A DNA stretch of 64,000 nucleotides, taken from assembly GCF_021560175.1 (NCBI RefSeq), contig NZ_CP091110.1, positions 5,566,001 through 5,630,000 on the forward strand. Reading direction: 5' to 3'. The notes beneath the pieces are model-generated. The model was not told the DNA's origin and did no database searches. It saw only the letters and a program-made list of their open reading frames with translations. The DNA is from Neobacillus drentensis. Its GTDB lineage: Bacteria > Bacillota > Bacilli > Bacillales > Cytobacillaceae. This document shows, piece after piece, positions 34,607 to 43,921 of this stretch (its first letter is position 1; each line of letters starts with the position of its first letter). The position numbers and the translations under genes are program-made.

Positions 34607-34905
34607 TTGTGACCCCCACGGTAAATCGGAGACGGATATGGTCAAAATAACCTGAAATTGTGACCGCTACGGTAAATCGGATGCCGATATGGTCAAAATA
34701 ACTTGGAATTGTGACCCCCACGGTAAATCGGATGCCGATATGGTCAAAATAACTTAGAATTTGTGACCGCCACGGTAAATCGGTTGCCGATATGGTCAAA
34801 ATAACTTAGAATTGTGACCGCCACGGTAAATCGGTAGCCGATATGGTCAAATAACTTGGTATTGTGACCGCCACGGTAAATCGGTTGCCGATACGGTCAA
34901 AATAA
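34607..34905. repeat. 50-52-bp tandem array, family C
   Basis: Six units starting TTGTGACC at 34607, 34658, 34709, 34761, 34812 and 34862. Each carries CGGTAAATCGG, a GATATGGTCAAAATAA-type end and partial inverted arms (GTGACC with GGTCA). The rest of the 34305-35026 gap shows no gene. Confidence 0.9.
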
Positions 34906-35026
34906 AGAACCATGCTTCGTATTATTTCACCTCTTGGCTTAAAAAGCTCATAACCTATGATAGGTCACAGTATCTTCAGTAATTTTTGAATAAACGGATC
35001 TTACTGCATGGAAAACACGAGATTAA

Positions 35027-35060
35027 AAAAGCTTGTAGAAACGCCGCTCTACAAGCTTTT
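35027..35060 (-). terminator. Terminator overlapping the TDT carrier stop
   Basis: AAAAGCTTGTAGA pairs perfectly with TCTACAAGCTTTT across an 8-nt loop; the TAG stop lies inside the stem. T residues follow on the minus strand. Confidence 0.85.
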
Positions 35061-36110
35061 CTGCCCCACTGACTTGGAGTAAGGAATACTATGAAATACA
35101 AAGTGGTATATCATGCCCAAAAACACAAATACCCAGGCAGCCAGTGCAACATACACCATAAACCGAGGTATCACTGTTAAAAACGGAACCCCCAGCGCCT
35201 TAGACAACTGATAGGTGCTTGTCGTATACATCGCTAACGGAAACGCCATTCCCCAAAACTGCGGATCATACGATAAAGGATAACGATGATACAGATAACG
35301 CCAAATCATCAGGATAATCATCAGCGGAATCCACCAGGTACCCATAATCCAGAAAAACAACGTAAAGCCTTTTAAAAACGGAGTAATTTCAACCAGCAGC
35401 GGCCAATACTTGGCATTCAAAATGAGCGAAGAACCTGCCAACGTCGTAATCGCAACCGCCCCCATATTAATCCAGTACGGAGGTGTCATGGCTGAATGAT
35501 CAAGCTTTAAAAAGGTAAAGCGGTAAAAAATCAACGTGATGATGTTGAGATACAACATACACCCAAGAAAATACATACATAACGTAAAAAACAAGACAAC
35601 ATCATGCCCCCGCTCCATATGGGACACAAGCAGCGTGCCAAGGATCGAGATTGAGTGCGTAGCGACCGCCGCAATCAACCATGCCCCATTAATCCCTTCG
35701 GCTAGCGCCGGCTTATCCTTGCGAATCGTAACCGCGGAAAAAAAGGTATACATAATCACGACCCATAAAAGAATCGCCAGCCCCCATAAATACATGGCAG
35801 CCGTATAAAGATTCGTCATAATCAAAAGCTGACAGCCAAACATACTGGTTCCGGCGACAAGCGTAAAAAATCCGGGACCGACGGTATGGCTCGTTAAATC
35901 GGCAGCCATTCTAGGAAAATAGCAAAACAGCCGAATAATCGTTAAGATCCATAAACCAATATAAGCCGCTGTATTTAAATAGAGCAAAATCTTCGCAATC
36001 AAGTCCATTCCAAGATAATAAGTTCCGATGGAGAGTGCCCCCGTGGCCATTACCAGCGCAAAATAGCCCGGAAATAGATGAACTGCTTTTTGTTTGATGA
36101 AAGTAAACAC
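35049..36110 (-). CDS. TDT/SLAC1-family transporter (TehA-like)
   Basis: A 353-residue, ten-helix membrane protein of the tellurite-resistance/dicarboxylate transporter family. FPGYFALVMATGALSIG, HTVGPGFFTLVAGTSMFG and a conserved C-terminal WGMAFPLAMYTTSTYQLSK are typical. Family members move malate, sulfite or small anions, or act as anion channels, so the substrate is uncertain. Single gene. Confidence 0.88.
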   Translation of the reverse strand: MFTFIKQKAVHLFPGYFALVMATGALSIGTYYLGMDLIAKILLYLNTAAYIGLWILTIIRLFCYFPRMAADLTSHTVGPGFFTLVAGTSMFGCQLLIMTNLYTAAMYLWGLAILLWVVIMYTFFSAVTIRKDKPALAEGINGAWLIAAVATHSISILGTLLVSHMERGHDVVLFFTLCMYFLGCMLYLNIITLIFYRFTFLKLDHSAMTPPYWINMGAVAITTLAGSSLILNAKYWPLLVEITPFLKGFTLFFWIMGTWWIPLMIILMIWRYLYHRYPLSYDPQFWGMAFPLAMYTTSTYQLSKALGVPFLTVIPRFMVYVALAAWVFVFLGMIYHFVFHSIPYSKSVGQKSL

Positions 36111-36241
36111 GGTCTCCCCCCTATTTCGTTTTTTTCCTCTATCATTTTATCATATAAAAGTTATATATCCCTGTCGGATTAATTAGAATTATAACGACCG
36201 TTAAATTACTTTTTTAAAAGAAATGCCATGTAAAAACAAAA

Positions 36242-36281
36242 AGAAGCGTGAAGAACTTGGAAATGGTTCTTTCACGCTTCT
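36242..36281 (-). terminator. Terminator of the GreA/B-like gene
   Basis: AGAAGCGTGA and AGAAC pair with GTTCTTTCACGCTTCT with one bulge, followed by T residues on the minus strand. Confidence 0.8.
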
Positions 36282-36297
36282 CTTTCGTTTCTGTTTT

Positions 36298-36765
36298 CTA
36301 AGCCTCTTTTATTTCTTGCCCTGCATCTAAAAGGTGGCCGACATATGAAATGTCTTTGATTGTGACCAAAACTTCACCAGTTGGAACTTTTAACGATATA
36401 CTTTCACCGATCTTCCTAAGGAGAAGTTGTCTGCCTACCGGTGACAAAAAGGAAATATATCCCGAATCCGGATCAATTTGCTCAGGGAAACAAATAACAT
36501 AATCCTCTGTTTCATGTTCCTCATCGTACCATACGGTTACCTTTGTACCAATATACACTTTCGGAAAAAAAGAAATGGAACTTTTACGCTTATTGCTTAT
36601 TAGAAGCTCCTCAACTTCTAATAAGTAGATATTAAAAAAGTGCTTTAACCGATCATGTACAGGTGTTGATGAAAGATAGAGGTTAATTAGCTCCTTTATA
36701 TTTTCATCAATATAAACCAACTGTTGAACAAAGTATTCCTTACTTAGGTACACACTATGGTTCAT
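36298..36765 (-). CDS. GreA/GreB-family transcription factor-like protein
   Basis: A 155-residue protein. Residues about 75-150 match the C-terminal FKBP-like domain of GreA/GreB: ISFLSPVGRQLLLRKIGESI followed by VPTGEVLVTIKDI. The N-terminal 70 residues are helical but do not show the acidic tip of true GreA, so it may bind the RNA polymerase secondary channel without cleavage activity. The ATG at 36765 lies behind GGGGGTTATC. Neighbours give no clue. Confidence 0.83.
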   Translation of the reverse strand: MNHSVYLSKEYFVQQLVYIDENIKELINLYLSSTPVHDRLKHFFNIYLLEVEELLISNKRKSSISFFPKVYIGTKVTVWYDEEHETEDYVICFPEQIDPDSGYISFLSPVGRQLLLRKIGESISLKVPTGEVLVTIKDISYVGHLLDAGQEIKEA

Positions 36766-36869
36766 AGTAGATAACCCCCAAGCTTGGATTAAACCGTTTG
36801 CAAAACTTTACTGACTTTTTCATGATGCAATCCTCCTGAATATAAAAATAAAACCTAGTATAAAAAAAG

Positions 36870-36899
36870 CAGATAACCGAGTACTACTCGAGTTATCTG
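36870..36899 (-). terminator. Second hairpin downstream of the YhgE gene
   Basis: CAGATAAC and CGAGT pair with ACTCG and GTTATCTG, with one bulge, followed by a T7 tract on the minus strand. Confidence 0.68.
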
Positions 36900-36980
36900 T
36901 ATTCCTTTACTAAAGGTCTCTGTATAATATTACCACACCCAAGTAAATAAATCATAATTCACTTTCCTATCCGCCAAAAA

Positions 36981-37000
36981 GGGCAGTGATATCACTGCCC
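36981..37000 (-). terminator. Terminator of the YhgE gene
   Basis: A perfect 20-bp palindrome, GGGCAGTGATATCACTGCCC, followed on the minus strand by TTTTTGG. Confidence 0.8.
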
Positions 37001-37020
37001 CAATCCGTCTTTAGATCATT

Positions 37021-39360
37021 CTAAACTTCAGCGGTTCTCCCAATCTGTCTTTTAAACTTTGTGATAAAGAATGTTAATGTTGCAGCTAAGAATAGTACAA
37101 AGAATATGGCAAGATGCCCGATATTAGTCCACATATATCCATAGTCACCGGTTGATATGACTGCCCTAAAACCAGAAATAGAATAAGTCATTGGCAAGTA
37201 ATGGTTGATATGTTGTAAGAAATTCGGACTAAGTTCAATTGGATACGTTCCCGCACTGCCTGTTAACTGCAAGATCAAGAAAATAACAGCTAAGAAACGT
37301 CCAGGATTATCGAGTGCTGTAACAAGGAACTGGATAATCGCCATAAAGGTCCAGCTTGTAATAATGCTTAACATAATAAAGTAAGGAACACTCTTGACTT
37401 CTAGCCCTAGTCCCATCAATAACACGGCATCCGCTAACAATGCCTGCCCAATCCCCACAGCTAAAATAACCCCGGCTTTTCCCATGAACCAGCCAAATCC
37501 ACTCTTCGGTTCGACAGCCGGATCAAACATTGGGAAGATAACAGACAACATAAGCGCACCGACAAATAAACTTAATGACAAGAAATAAGGTGCTAAGCCG
37601 CTGCCGTAGTTTGGAACATGATTCATCTTGGTATCCTTCAGGCTAACGGGTTTAGCAAACATATCATATACACGGTTATTCGCTTTGACATCACTGGCAT
37701 CCTTCGCTCCGTTATCCAATTGATCGCTCAATTCTTTTGAACCATCCGCAAGCTTAGCCATTCCGCTCGTTAAATCGGATGAACCATCCGCAAGCTTGGT
37801 CATTCCGGTCGTTAAATCTTTTTCACCGGTATAAAGCGATGTGGTACCGGCAGCTAATTGATTCGCCCCTTGGGCAAGCTGATTGGTTCCATTTTTCAAT
37901 AGGGTAGAGCCTGACGCTAATTGTCCTAAACCAGATGTCAGGCTGCTTGAGCCATTTACAATTTGGCCGAAGCCTGTTTGCGCTTCATCTAGTTTAGAGC
38001 CAAACTGGGCCAAACCTTGCTTTAACTGCCCTTGACCATCTAGTACCTGTTTTGCTCCGCCGGACAATTGGTTAATTCCCTCCGCCAATTGTCCCTGACC
38101 TTGATTCAACTTGGCTGCACCGTCTGCTAAGGAACCTGCGCCTTGCTTAATTTGCTCAGCACTGCTCGACAACCCGCCAACACCTGCAGCGACCTGCTGG
38201 CTGCCTTGTGATAGTTGCATCAAGCTTTCCTTTAAAGCAGTCAATTGTGCCTTTTCAGTTGGGTCAGTTGTACGATCCGCCATGCTGCTTACCTGCCCGA
38301 GCAGCTGCTGCAGACCAAGGCTGACAGAATCAGCACCTGACTTGGTTTGGTCAGCTCCTGTTTTCCATTTATCTAAGGATGCAGTGAGCTGTGAAGAACC
38401 AGTTTGTATCTGCTGTGAACCAGTTTGCAGGCTAGGCATATTGGCAGCTGCAGACGCTAACCCATCCGATAATTGCTGGGTGCCCGCTTCTGCTTGAGTT
38501 GCACCGGTCAATAACTTGGCGTTGGCATCCTTCATTTGGGTAAGGCCAGTGCTAAATTGCTCCAATCCGGTTTGAACTTGTTGAGAACCAGCTGAAGCAG
38601 AAGCCACTCCATCTGAAAAAGCAACCGACTTCTCAGCTAAAACTTCAAGGTTTCCCTTGATCGTTTTGGCCCCATCATCAACGGATTTTGCCCCATCCGC
38701 TAATTTTGTTGCGCCACTGCCAGCAGTGGTAATTCCATCTTTTAAACTTTTAGCACCGTCTTTAGCTTCGGAAATACCATTATGAAGCTCTCCAGCACCG
38801 TCACTTGCCTTGTTCAATCCGTTTGCGACATCTTTCAAATTATCAAACACAGACTCGGCATACGTTTTTGTGACAGAACTCGACACTTCTTCTTTTATTT
38901 TTTCTATCGCAGAATCGCCAATTTTCGATGATAAATAGTTATTCCCTTCATTAACGGTATAAATCAGATTTAATTTTTCAGGATGATCACTTTGCAGGGT
39001 TGTCGCATTTTTTGAAAAATCTTTCGGAATTTCGATCTCTAAATAATAATCTTGCTTCTTCAAGCCTTGTTTGGCCTTCGCTGCACTGACAAACTCCCAG
39101 TTAAAGCTTTTTTTCTCCTTTAAATTCTCAACTAAATCCTTACCAATTGTTAACTTCTCTCCATTGTAAGCCGCACCTTGGTCGCTATTTACAATCGCCA
39201 CCGGCATTCGGTCCAAATGAGCGTATGGATCCCAAAAGGCCCATAAATAGGTTCCGCTGTAAAGCACCGGTATCGTCATCACACCGATAATAGCGATTAG
39301 CAATTTGCGCGTGCGAAGAATCCTCATAAATTCACTTTTCACCGATGTGAAAGCTTTCAT
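37021..39360 (-). CDS. YhgE/Pip domain membrane protein
   Basis: A 779-residue protein of the YhgE/phage-infection-protein family, related to ABC-2 type permeases and to type VII secretion accessory proteins. A first membrane helix (about 20-40) precedes the conserved RMPVAIVNSDQGA segment. A long extracellular stretch has many short heptad-like repeats of the LADGA/LSGGA type, and five or so C-terminal helices (from about 595) close the protein. I chose the ATG at 39360, six bases after GAGGTG, over a frame to 39417. Pip of Lactococcus is a phage receptor component; the native role is unknown. TGACC/GGTCA half-sites upstream suggest control by a TetR-type regulator. Confidence 0.9.
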   Translation of the reverse strand: MKAFTSVKSEFMRILRTRKLLIAIIGVMTIPVLYSGTYLWAFWDPYAHLDRMPVAIVNSDQGAAYNGEKLTIGKDLVENLKEKKSFNWEFVSAAKAKQGLKKQDYYLEIEIPKDFSKNATTLQSDHPEKLNLIYTVNEGNNYLSSKIGDSAIEKIKEEVSSSVTKTYAESVFDNLKDVANGLNKASDGAGELHNGISEAKDGAKSLKDGITTAGSGATKLADGAKSVDDGAKTIKGNLEVLAEKSVAFSDGVASASAGSQQVQTGLEQFSTGLTQMKDANAKLLTGATQAEAGTQQLSDGLASAAANMPSLQTGSQQIQTGSSQLTASLDKWKTGADQTKSGADSVSLGLQQLLGQVSSMADRTTDPTEKAQLTALKESLMQLSQGSQQVAAGVGGLSSSAEQIKQGAGSLADGAAKLNQGQGQLAEGINQLSGGAKQVLDGQGQLKQGLAQFGSKLDEAQTGFGQIVNGSSSLTSGLGQLASGSTLLKNGTNQLAQGANQLAAGTTSLYTGEKDLTTGMTKLADGSSDLTSGMAKLADGSKELSDQLDNGAKDASDVKANNRVYDMFAKPVSLKDTKMNHVPNYGSGLAPYFLSLSLFVGALMLSVIFPMFDPAVEPKSGFGWFMGKAGVILAVGIGQALLADAVLLMGLGLEVKSVPYFIMLSIITSWTFMAIIQFLVTALDNPGRFLAVIFLILQLTGSAGTYPIELSPNFLQHINHYLPMTYSISGFRAVISTGDYGYMWTNIGHLAIFFVLFLAATLTFFITKFKRQIGRTAEV

Positions 39361-39822
39361 GTTATTCACCTCATTCATCATTTTCAACCATTCTGACTGA
39401 ATTCGCCATTTGGTCATTTTTAAGCAAAAAAAGAAACGTTTGTTGATTGACCGTTAAAAAAATTCATGCAGGCGGTCCGTATCCATGAGAAGTACATCAA
39501 ATTGACCATTTTAGTATTTCGGTCATTTAATTGACTGTATTACTATACCACGACTGATGATTGGATTCAACTATAAATACTGGTAAGTTGATTCGATCAT
39601 CAGTCCTAATAACCTGGAGGTTCCAGCCTATTTTTTTCAAAACAAAAATTTTCACACATTTACAAATTACGACAATTGTCTACCAAAAAATTTAGTAGAA
39701 TAAGTAATAAATATTTAAGGTTATTTTAAGAATGTTGTAATATAATTGTAATGTTTGATTTAAGGCGAAAAGTAAAGTCGGTTGACGTTGATTGCTGGGT
39801 CACCGGTTGAGGGGGAATCTTT
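39361..39822. other. Divergent control region between the YhgE and L,D-transpeptidase genes
   Basis: Non-coding. It holds an inverted pair AAATTGACC (39499-39507) and GGTCATTT (39521-39528), two further TGACC/GGTCA half-sites near 39410 and 39450, and GAAACGTTTGTT near 39432, a close match to the palindromes at 52.9 kb. No small gene is visible. Confidence 0.5.
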
Positions 39823-41265
39823 ATGGAAAGTTCAGTAAGCGAAACAGTGGAAATTGATAGGCGACGCGTAAAACCGTCTAAATGGTACAAAAACTGGAAG
39901 TTTATCACACCAAGTATCATCGTGATCTTGGCCATTATTTTGGGCAGTATCAACTATTATCAGGCAAACCACTTTAATGCAAATATAAAGATTAATGACA
40001 TAAAAGTCAGTGGACTAACCGCTGACGAGGCACTAAAGACATTAAAAACGGCTGTCTTAACCAACGAAGTATACGTCGGGCAACAGCAGATTTTAGATGG
40101 ACAAGATACGAAAATGGAATTTACAGAAAAGGATCTGCCAGCCGTCAAAAAATTATTAGCAAACCAAAAGACACTATTTCCTTCTTCTAAGGCGAAAAAC
40201 TATACATTAATGCCAAGCAAAATGGATCAGTATCGCAGCCAGACAATGAAGAAACAAGTCGAAGAAAAGCTTCTTTCCATGAACAAAAGTTTAAAAGCGC
40301 CACAAGATGCCGAAGTTCATTTAGAAGAAGGTAAAATCGTCGTCTCTAAAAGCGTGAGTGGAAAACAATATGAGATTGCCAGTCTATTAAAGGACTATGA
40401 AAAACAGGAATATAAAAGTGATATCCATTTGAATCCTGTCTATATCGAGCCAATCAAAGAAGACAGTCCAATCATAAAAGAGGAAAAAAATAAGCTAGAG
40501 GCACTACTAAAGCGAACGGTGGATTATAAGGTACAGGACAAAGTTTATTCCTTAAAAGCGAGCGATTTAATTAAAAGCGCTGCGGTGACAAAAGATTTAA
40601 AGGTTTCCATTGATGCAACTGATTTAAAAAACAAGATTTCTGAAATTAATGAAACTCAATCGACTTTAGATAAAAATTTCCAATTCAAGACTCATTCAGG
40701 TTCAGTCATTTCGGTTAAAGGAGAAGGCTATGGCTGGGCATTAGATGAGGACAAAGAAGCCGCTCAGCTTCAGGACGCTTTCGAAAAGGGCGAGAAATCC
40801 CTTTCTGCTTCTGCTATTATCGGGCATGGCTGGAGTGGTGAAGGCTACGGTTACAATACGACCTCAAATAATGGCATTGGCGATACGTATGCTGAAGTAT
40901 CAATTGCCGAACAGAAGATTTGGATTTACAAAAACGGAAAATTAGTCGTTACAACGAATGTTGTAACTGGTAAACACAGCACGGGTGAAGATACATCAAA
41001 AGGAGTTTGGTATATCCTTTACAAACGAACACCATCTACCCTCAGGGGCTCTCACGTAGGCAGTGGTTCCTATGAGGTGGAAGTCCAATATTGGGCGCCA
41101 TTCACCAACAGCGGCCAAGGGTTCCACGATGCCAGCTGGCGGTCAAACTGGTCAAGCACCGCCTACTTAAAGGCAGGATCCGGTGGCTGCGTCAATACAC
41201 CATCAAGTATCATGAAAACCGTATATAACAATCTCAGCACACATGAGCCGGTTGTCATTTATTAA
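39823..41265 (+). CDS. L,D-transpeptidase (YkuD) with peptidoglycan-binding region
   Basis: A 480-residue membrane-anchored cell-wall enzyme. One N-terminal helix (about 31-47) is followed by an extracellular region of the type-4 peptidoglycan-binding kind (about 60-330) and a C-terminal YkuD domain (about 350-480). The catalytic motif is complete: HDASWRSNW supplies the histidine and GSGGCVNTP the nucleophilic cysteine. It cross-links or modifies peptidoglycan through meso-DAP or related residues. The ATG at 39823 has GGGGGAATCTTT upstream. It is followed by a GGGACGGTTCT-type hairpin. Confidence 0.92.
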   Translation: MESSVSETVEIDRRRVKPSKWYKNWKFITPSIIVILAIILGSINYYQANHFNANIKINDIKVSGLTADEALKTLKTAVLTNEVYVGQQQILDGQDTKMEFTEKDLPAVKKLLANQKTLFPSSKAKNYTLMPSKMDQYRSQTMKKQVEEKLLSMNKSLKAPQDAEVHLEEGKIVVSKSVSGKQYEIASLLKDYEKQEYKSDIHLNPVYIEPIKEDSPIIKEEKNKLEALLKRTVDYKVQDKVYSLKASDLIKSAAVTKDLKVSIDATDLKNKISEINETQSTLDKNFQFKTHSGSVISVKGEGYGWALDEDKEAAQLQDAFEKGEKSLSASAIIGHGWSGEGYGYNTTSNNGIGDTYAEVSIAEQKIWIYKNGKLVVTTNVVTGKHSTGEDTSKGVWYILYKRTPSTLRGSHVGSGSYEVEVQYWAPFTNSGQGFHDASWRSNWSSTAYLKAGSGGCVNTPSSIMKTVYNNLSTHEPVVIY

Positions 41266-41283
41266 AATCACGGGAAAATCACG

Positions 41284-41324
41284 GGGACGGTTCTTCTGCT
41301 TCTTATAAGCAGAAGAACCGTCCC
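41284..41324. repeat. Long hairpin GGGACGGTTCT family, copy 2
   Basis: GGGACGGTTCTTCTGCTT pairs perfectly with AAGCAGAAGAACCGTCCC around CTTAT. It is the same element as 22826-22872, here 19 bp after the L,D-transpeptidase stop, where it could act as a terminator. Confidence 0.8.
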
Positions 41325-41390
41325 TTTGCATCTAAAGAATACGGATTGGAGATAGTAATGGTATCCATGTAAAAAGTAGGAGGATCCATC

Positions 41391-42614
41391 ATGAACTTAC
41401 AATCTGGAACTTATTATTGGCCAACCACTTTTCCTGACGCCCCATCCTATCCTGTCCTTGAAGAGGACCTCACTTGTGATGTGTGTATTATTGGCGGCGG
41501 CAGCTCTGCGGCACAGTGTGCCTATTACCTAGCTGACACCGGTTTAGATGTCGTCGCGATTGAAAAAGGAACAATCGGAAGCGGCAGTACGAGTACCAAT
41601 ACCGCATTAATTCAATATTCCGGTGAAAAAATGTTTACCGACCTTGTCCATACCTTCGGACAAGCGTACATCGAGCGTCATTTGCAATTATTAAAAGAAG
41701 CCATCAACGAAATAGAGGCGGCAGCAAAAGCGGCCGAAATCGACAGCGAATTTACCCGCCGGGATACCCTGTATTCCGCTAGCAGCAAAGACGACGTTGC
41801 CAAGCTAAAAAAAGAATATGATTTTTTAAAGTCCCAAAACGTTGAGGTCGATTTTTGGACTAAGGAAGAGATCGAAAAAAATTATCCATTTAGCCGGGAA
41901 GCAGCGATTTATTCCTACAACGATGGCGAACTGAATCCTTTCAAGTTTACTCATGCTTTGATGGATAATGCCGCAAAAAAAGGCGTTCGTATTTATGAAA
42001 ATACGGAAATGAATGGCCACCATTATGATGTGGAAGCGAAACGGATGGTCATTTCAACCAAGACGGGACACTCGATTAAAGCACGCCATGTGATTTTTAC
42101 TGCCGGCTATGAGGGAATCGATATTAAAAAAGAGAAAATGGCTTCTTTTGTCAGTACCTATACGGTTACTACAAATCCAGTCGATGACTTTTCGACATGG
42201 TATAACCGCACACTCCTTTGGGAAACTGCCCGCCCTTATTTATTTATGCGAACAACAGCGGACAACCGAATCATTATTGGCGGACTTGATGATAATACAA
42301 CGTATGCTGACGACCGGGATAGTAAGCTGATGCATAAAAAGGATCAGCTGATCAAGGAATTTAATAACCTGTTTCCGACTATTCAGGTGAAACCAGAATA
42401 CTATTTAGCCGCCTTTTATGGAGGGACTGTGGACTGCCTTCCGATTATCAGTGTGTACGATGAATACCCCAATAGCTATTTCCTATTTGCTTTTGGCGAT
42501 AACGGAACCGTATACAGCCAGCTGTTGGCGAAGCTGATAGTTGAAGCGATTGTTAAAGGAAGCAGCAAGGATATGGAGTTGTATCTTCAGAATCGCCCGT
42601 TGCTTAAGAAGTAG
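41391..42614 (+). CDS. FAD-dependent oxidoreductase (DAO family)
   Basis: A 407-residue flavoprotein of the glycine/D-amino-acid oxidase family. The Rossmann FAD-binding motif is CIIGGGSSAAQCAYYL (about 33-48), STSTNTALIQY follows at the flavin, and a second FAD segment near the C-terminus is FAFGDNGTVYSQ. The ATG at 41391 follows TAGGAGGATCCATC. Similar Bacillus proteins are annotated only as oxidoreductases; the substrate is unknown. Single gene. Confidence 0.88.
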   Translation: MNLQSGTYYWPTTFPDAPSYPVLEEDLTCDVCIIGGGSSAAQCAYYLADTGLDVVAIEKGTIGSGSTSTNTALIQYSGEKMFTDLVHTFGQAYIERHLQLLKEAINEIEAAAKAAEIDSEFTRRDTLYSASSKDDVAKLKKEYDFLKSQNVEVDFWTKEEIEKNYPFSREAAIYSYNDGELNPFKFTHALMDNAAKKGVRIYENTEMNGHHYDVEAKRMVISTKTGHSIKARHVIFTAGYEGIDIKKEKMASFVSTYTVTTNPVDDFSTWYNRTLLWETARPYLFMRTTADNRIIIGGLDDNTTYADDRDSKLMHKKDQLIKEFNNLFPTIQVKPEYYLAAFYGGTVDCLPIISVYDEYPNSYFLFAFGDNGTVYSQLLAKLIVEAIVKGSSKDMELYLQNRPLLKK

Positions 42615-42690
42615 GAAATGTCCCCCTATCTTTATCTGAATAAATAATCCAATACTACATATCCTATTTCTGTTTAGGGGGTGACAAATT

Positions 42691-42894
42691 ATGACGAATC
42701 AAAATAATAAAGAAAATCAACAAAACAATAACAGTATTGCGGACAGCTTAAAGAATACGGCCGGTTCTGCATTTGAAACGGTTCACAATGCCTTAGAAAC
42801 GACTGAGAATGTTGCCATGAAAGCAGTTGATGCTACGAGCAACGCGGTAAACAGTGTCACTGGCAACAACAACGACCGTGACAATCAAGAATAG
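42691..42894 (+). CDS. Small hydrophilic helical protein
   Basis: A 67-residue Asn- and Gln-rich protein I do not recognise. The central part has alternating Ala, Thr and Val with the repeated pattern NALETTENVAMKAVDATSNA, similar in feel to LEA-like or stress small proteins. The ATG follows TAGGGGGTGACAAATT, a strong site, and a terminator follows directly, so it is a real short transcript. Confidence 0.75.
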   Translation: MTNQNNKENQQNNNSIADSLKNTAGSAFETVHNALETTENVAMKAVDATSNAVNSVTGNNNDRDNQE

Positions 42895-42899
42895 AAAAA

Positions 42900-42935
42900 G
42901 GTGTCCCAAAAAAGTATTAACTTTTATGGGACACC
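42900..42935. terminator. Bidirectional terminator between the small gene and ecsC
   Basis: GGTGTCCCA (42900-42908) pairs with TGGGACACC (42927-42935); short T- or A-rich flanks serve both strands. Confidence 0.8.
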
Positions 42936-42949
42936 CTCTATTACCCGTA

Positions 42950-43747
42950 TCAAACCTGGTCTAACCGCTCAAGAATTCTTCTTTTTCCATATAACATCAT
43001 CCCAGTTTCAGCTAAATCATGAATCATAGACCTATTTGTAAACGCCCCGAAAATAATTCCTGCAATCGGGACCATCTGAAACAGCTTCTTCCAGCCAAAC
43101 TGATCTCTGTACGTATAGACAACCTCTCGCCAGCCTTGCAGCTGAGAAATCGTTTCATCCGAGCTGCTTCCTCGCCCTGAATAGATCGAGAGCTCATGAA
43201 GGATGGCTCGTTTTCCAACAATATCAGCTGAAGAAAACTGCAAGCATTTAACCATAAACACCCGCTCATCTTGATCGCTTGGGTCATAGCCATGAATAAT
43301 CGCAATTTCCTGCAGTGTTTTTAAGGAAATGGCGATTAAAGCGGGGATATCGATCGCCAATGTAAAAATTCCGCCTATCCCTGTGCTGGCCCCTTGAATG
43401 GCAGCGAACTTCTTCCTCTGCCTGGTAAGCTCTTGGCTCACCTTATTCATAGTCGTTATCGGGATATCTTTGATATCTGCTAGATCGTGGATCGGCTTCC
43501 CGATCTCTTTTTCTACCTTTTTAAAAATCGTCTCTTTTTTAATGAGATAGCTGCCGCCTGTTTGGATATAAGAACCGATTTCTTCAAGCAAGCTTCCCAC
43601 TTTATTGTGAATGAAGGATGGAGTTATTTTATCTAAAAGCTTAAACGGAAGCCGGCCTAGCCGCTCCCAAATCCACAAATCACTCTGGTCTTTTTCCCAT
43701 TTTTCTATGACGGAAAGTTGATTCACTAGTTCTTCTCTTGTTTCCAT
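42950..43747 (-). CDS. EcsC family protein
   Basis: A 265-residue protein matching EcsC throughout. It shows the GASTGIGGIFTLAIDIPALIA hydrophobic segment, IHGYDPSDQDERVF and a C-terminal VPIAGIIFGAFTNRSM. In B. subtilis EcsC is the third product of an ABC transporter operon, but stand-alone EcsC-like proteins are common and uncharacterised. The ATG at 43747 has AAAGGTGAT upstream; the frame to 43777 adds residues without a site. Confidence 0.85.
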   Translation of the reverse strand: METREELVNQLSVIEKWEKDQSDLWIWERLGRLPFKLLDKITPSFIHNKVGSLLEEIGSYIQTGGSYLIKKETIFKKVEKEIGKPIHDLADIKDIPITTMNKVSQELTRQRKKFAAIQGASTGIGGIFTLAIDIPALIAISLKTLQEIAIIHGYDPSDQDERVFMVKCLQFSSADIVGKRAILHELSIYSGRGSSSDETISQLQGWREVVYTYRDQFGWKKLFQMVPIAGIIFGAFTNRSMIHDLAETGMMLYGKRRILERLDQV

Positions 43748-43921
43748 TACTGCTTCATCACCTTTATTTCTTATCAATGGTTGATTTATATACGAACACG
43801 AACCTATTTGGTTTCAAAATGGAAAAATAGGCGGACAGCGGGAACAAATTTTTGTACCTATGTTTTGCTTATTATTTACGATTGTTAGTCACCTGTATAC
43901 CACTTTGATGAAAACATAAAA

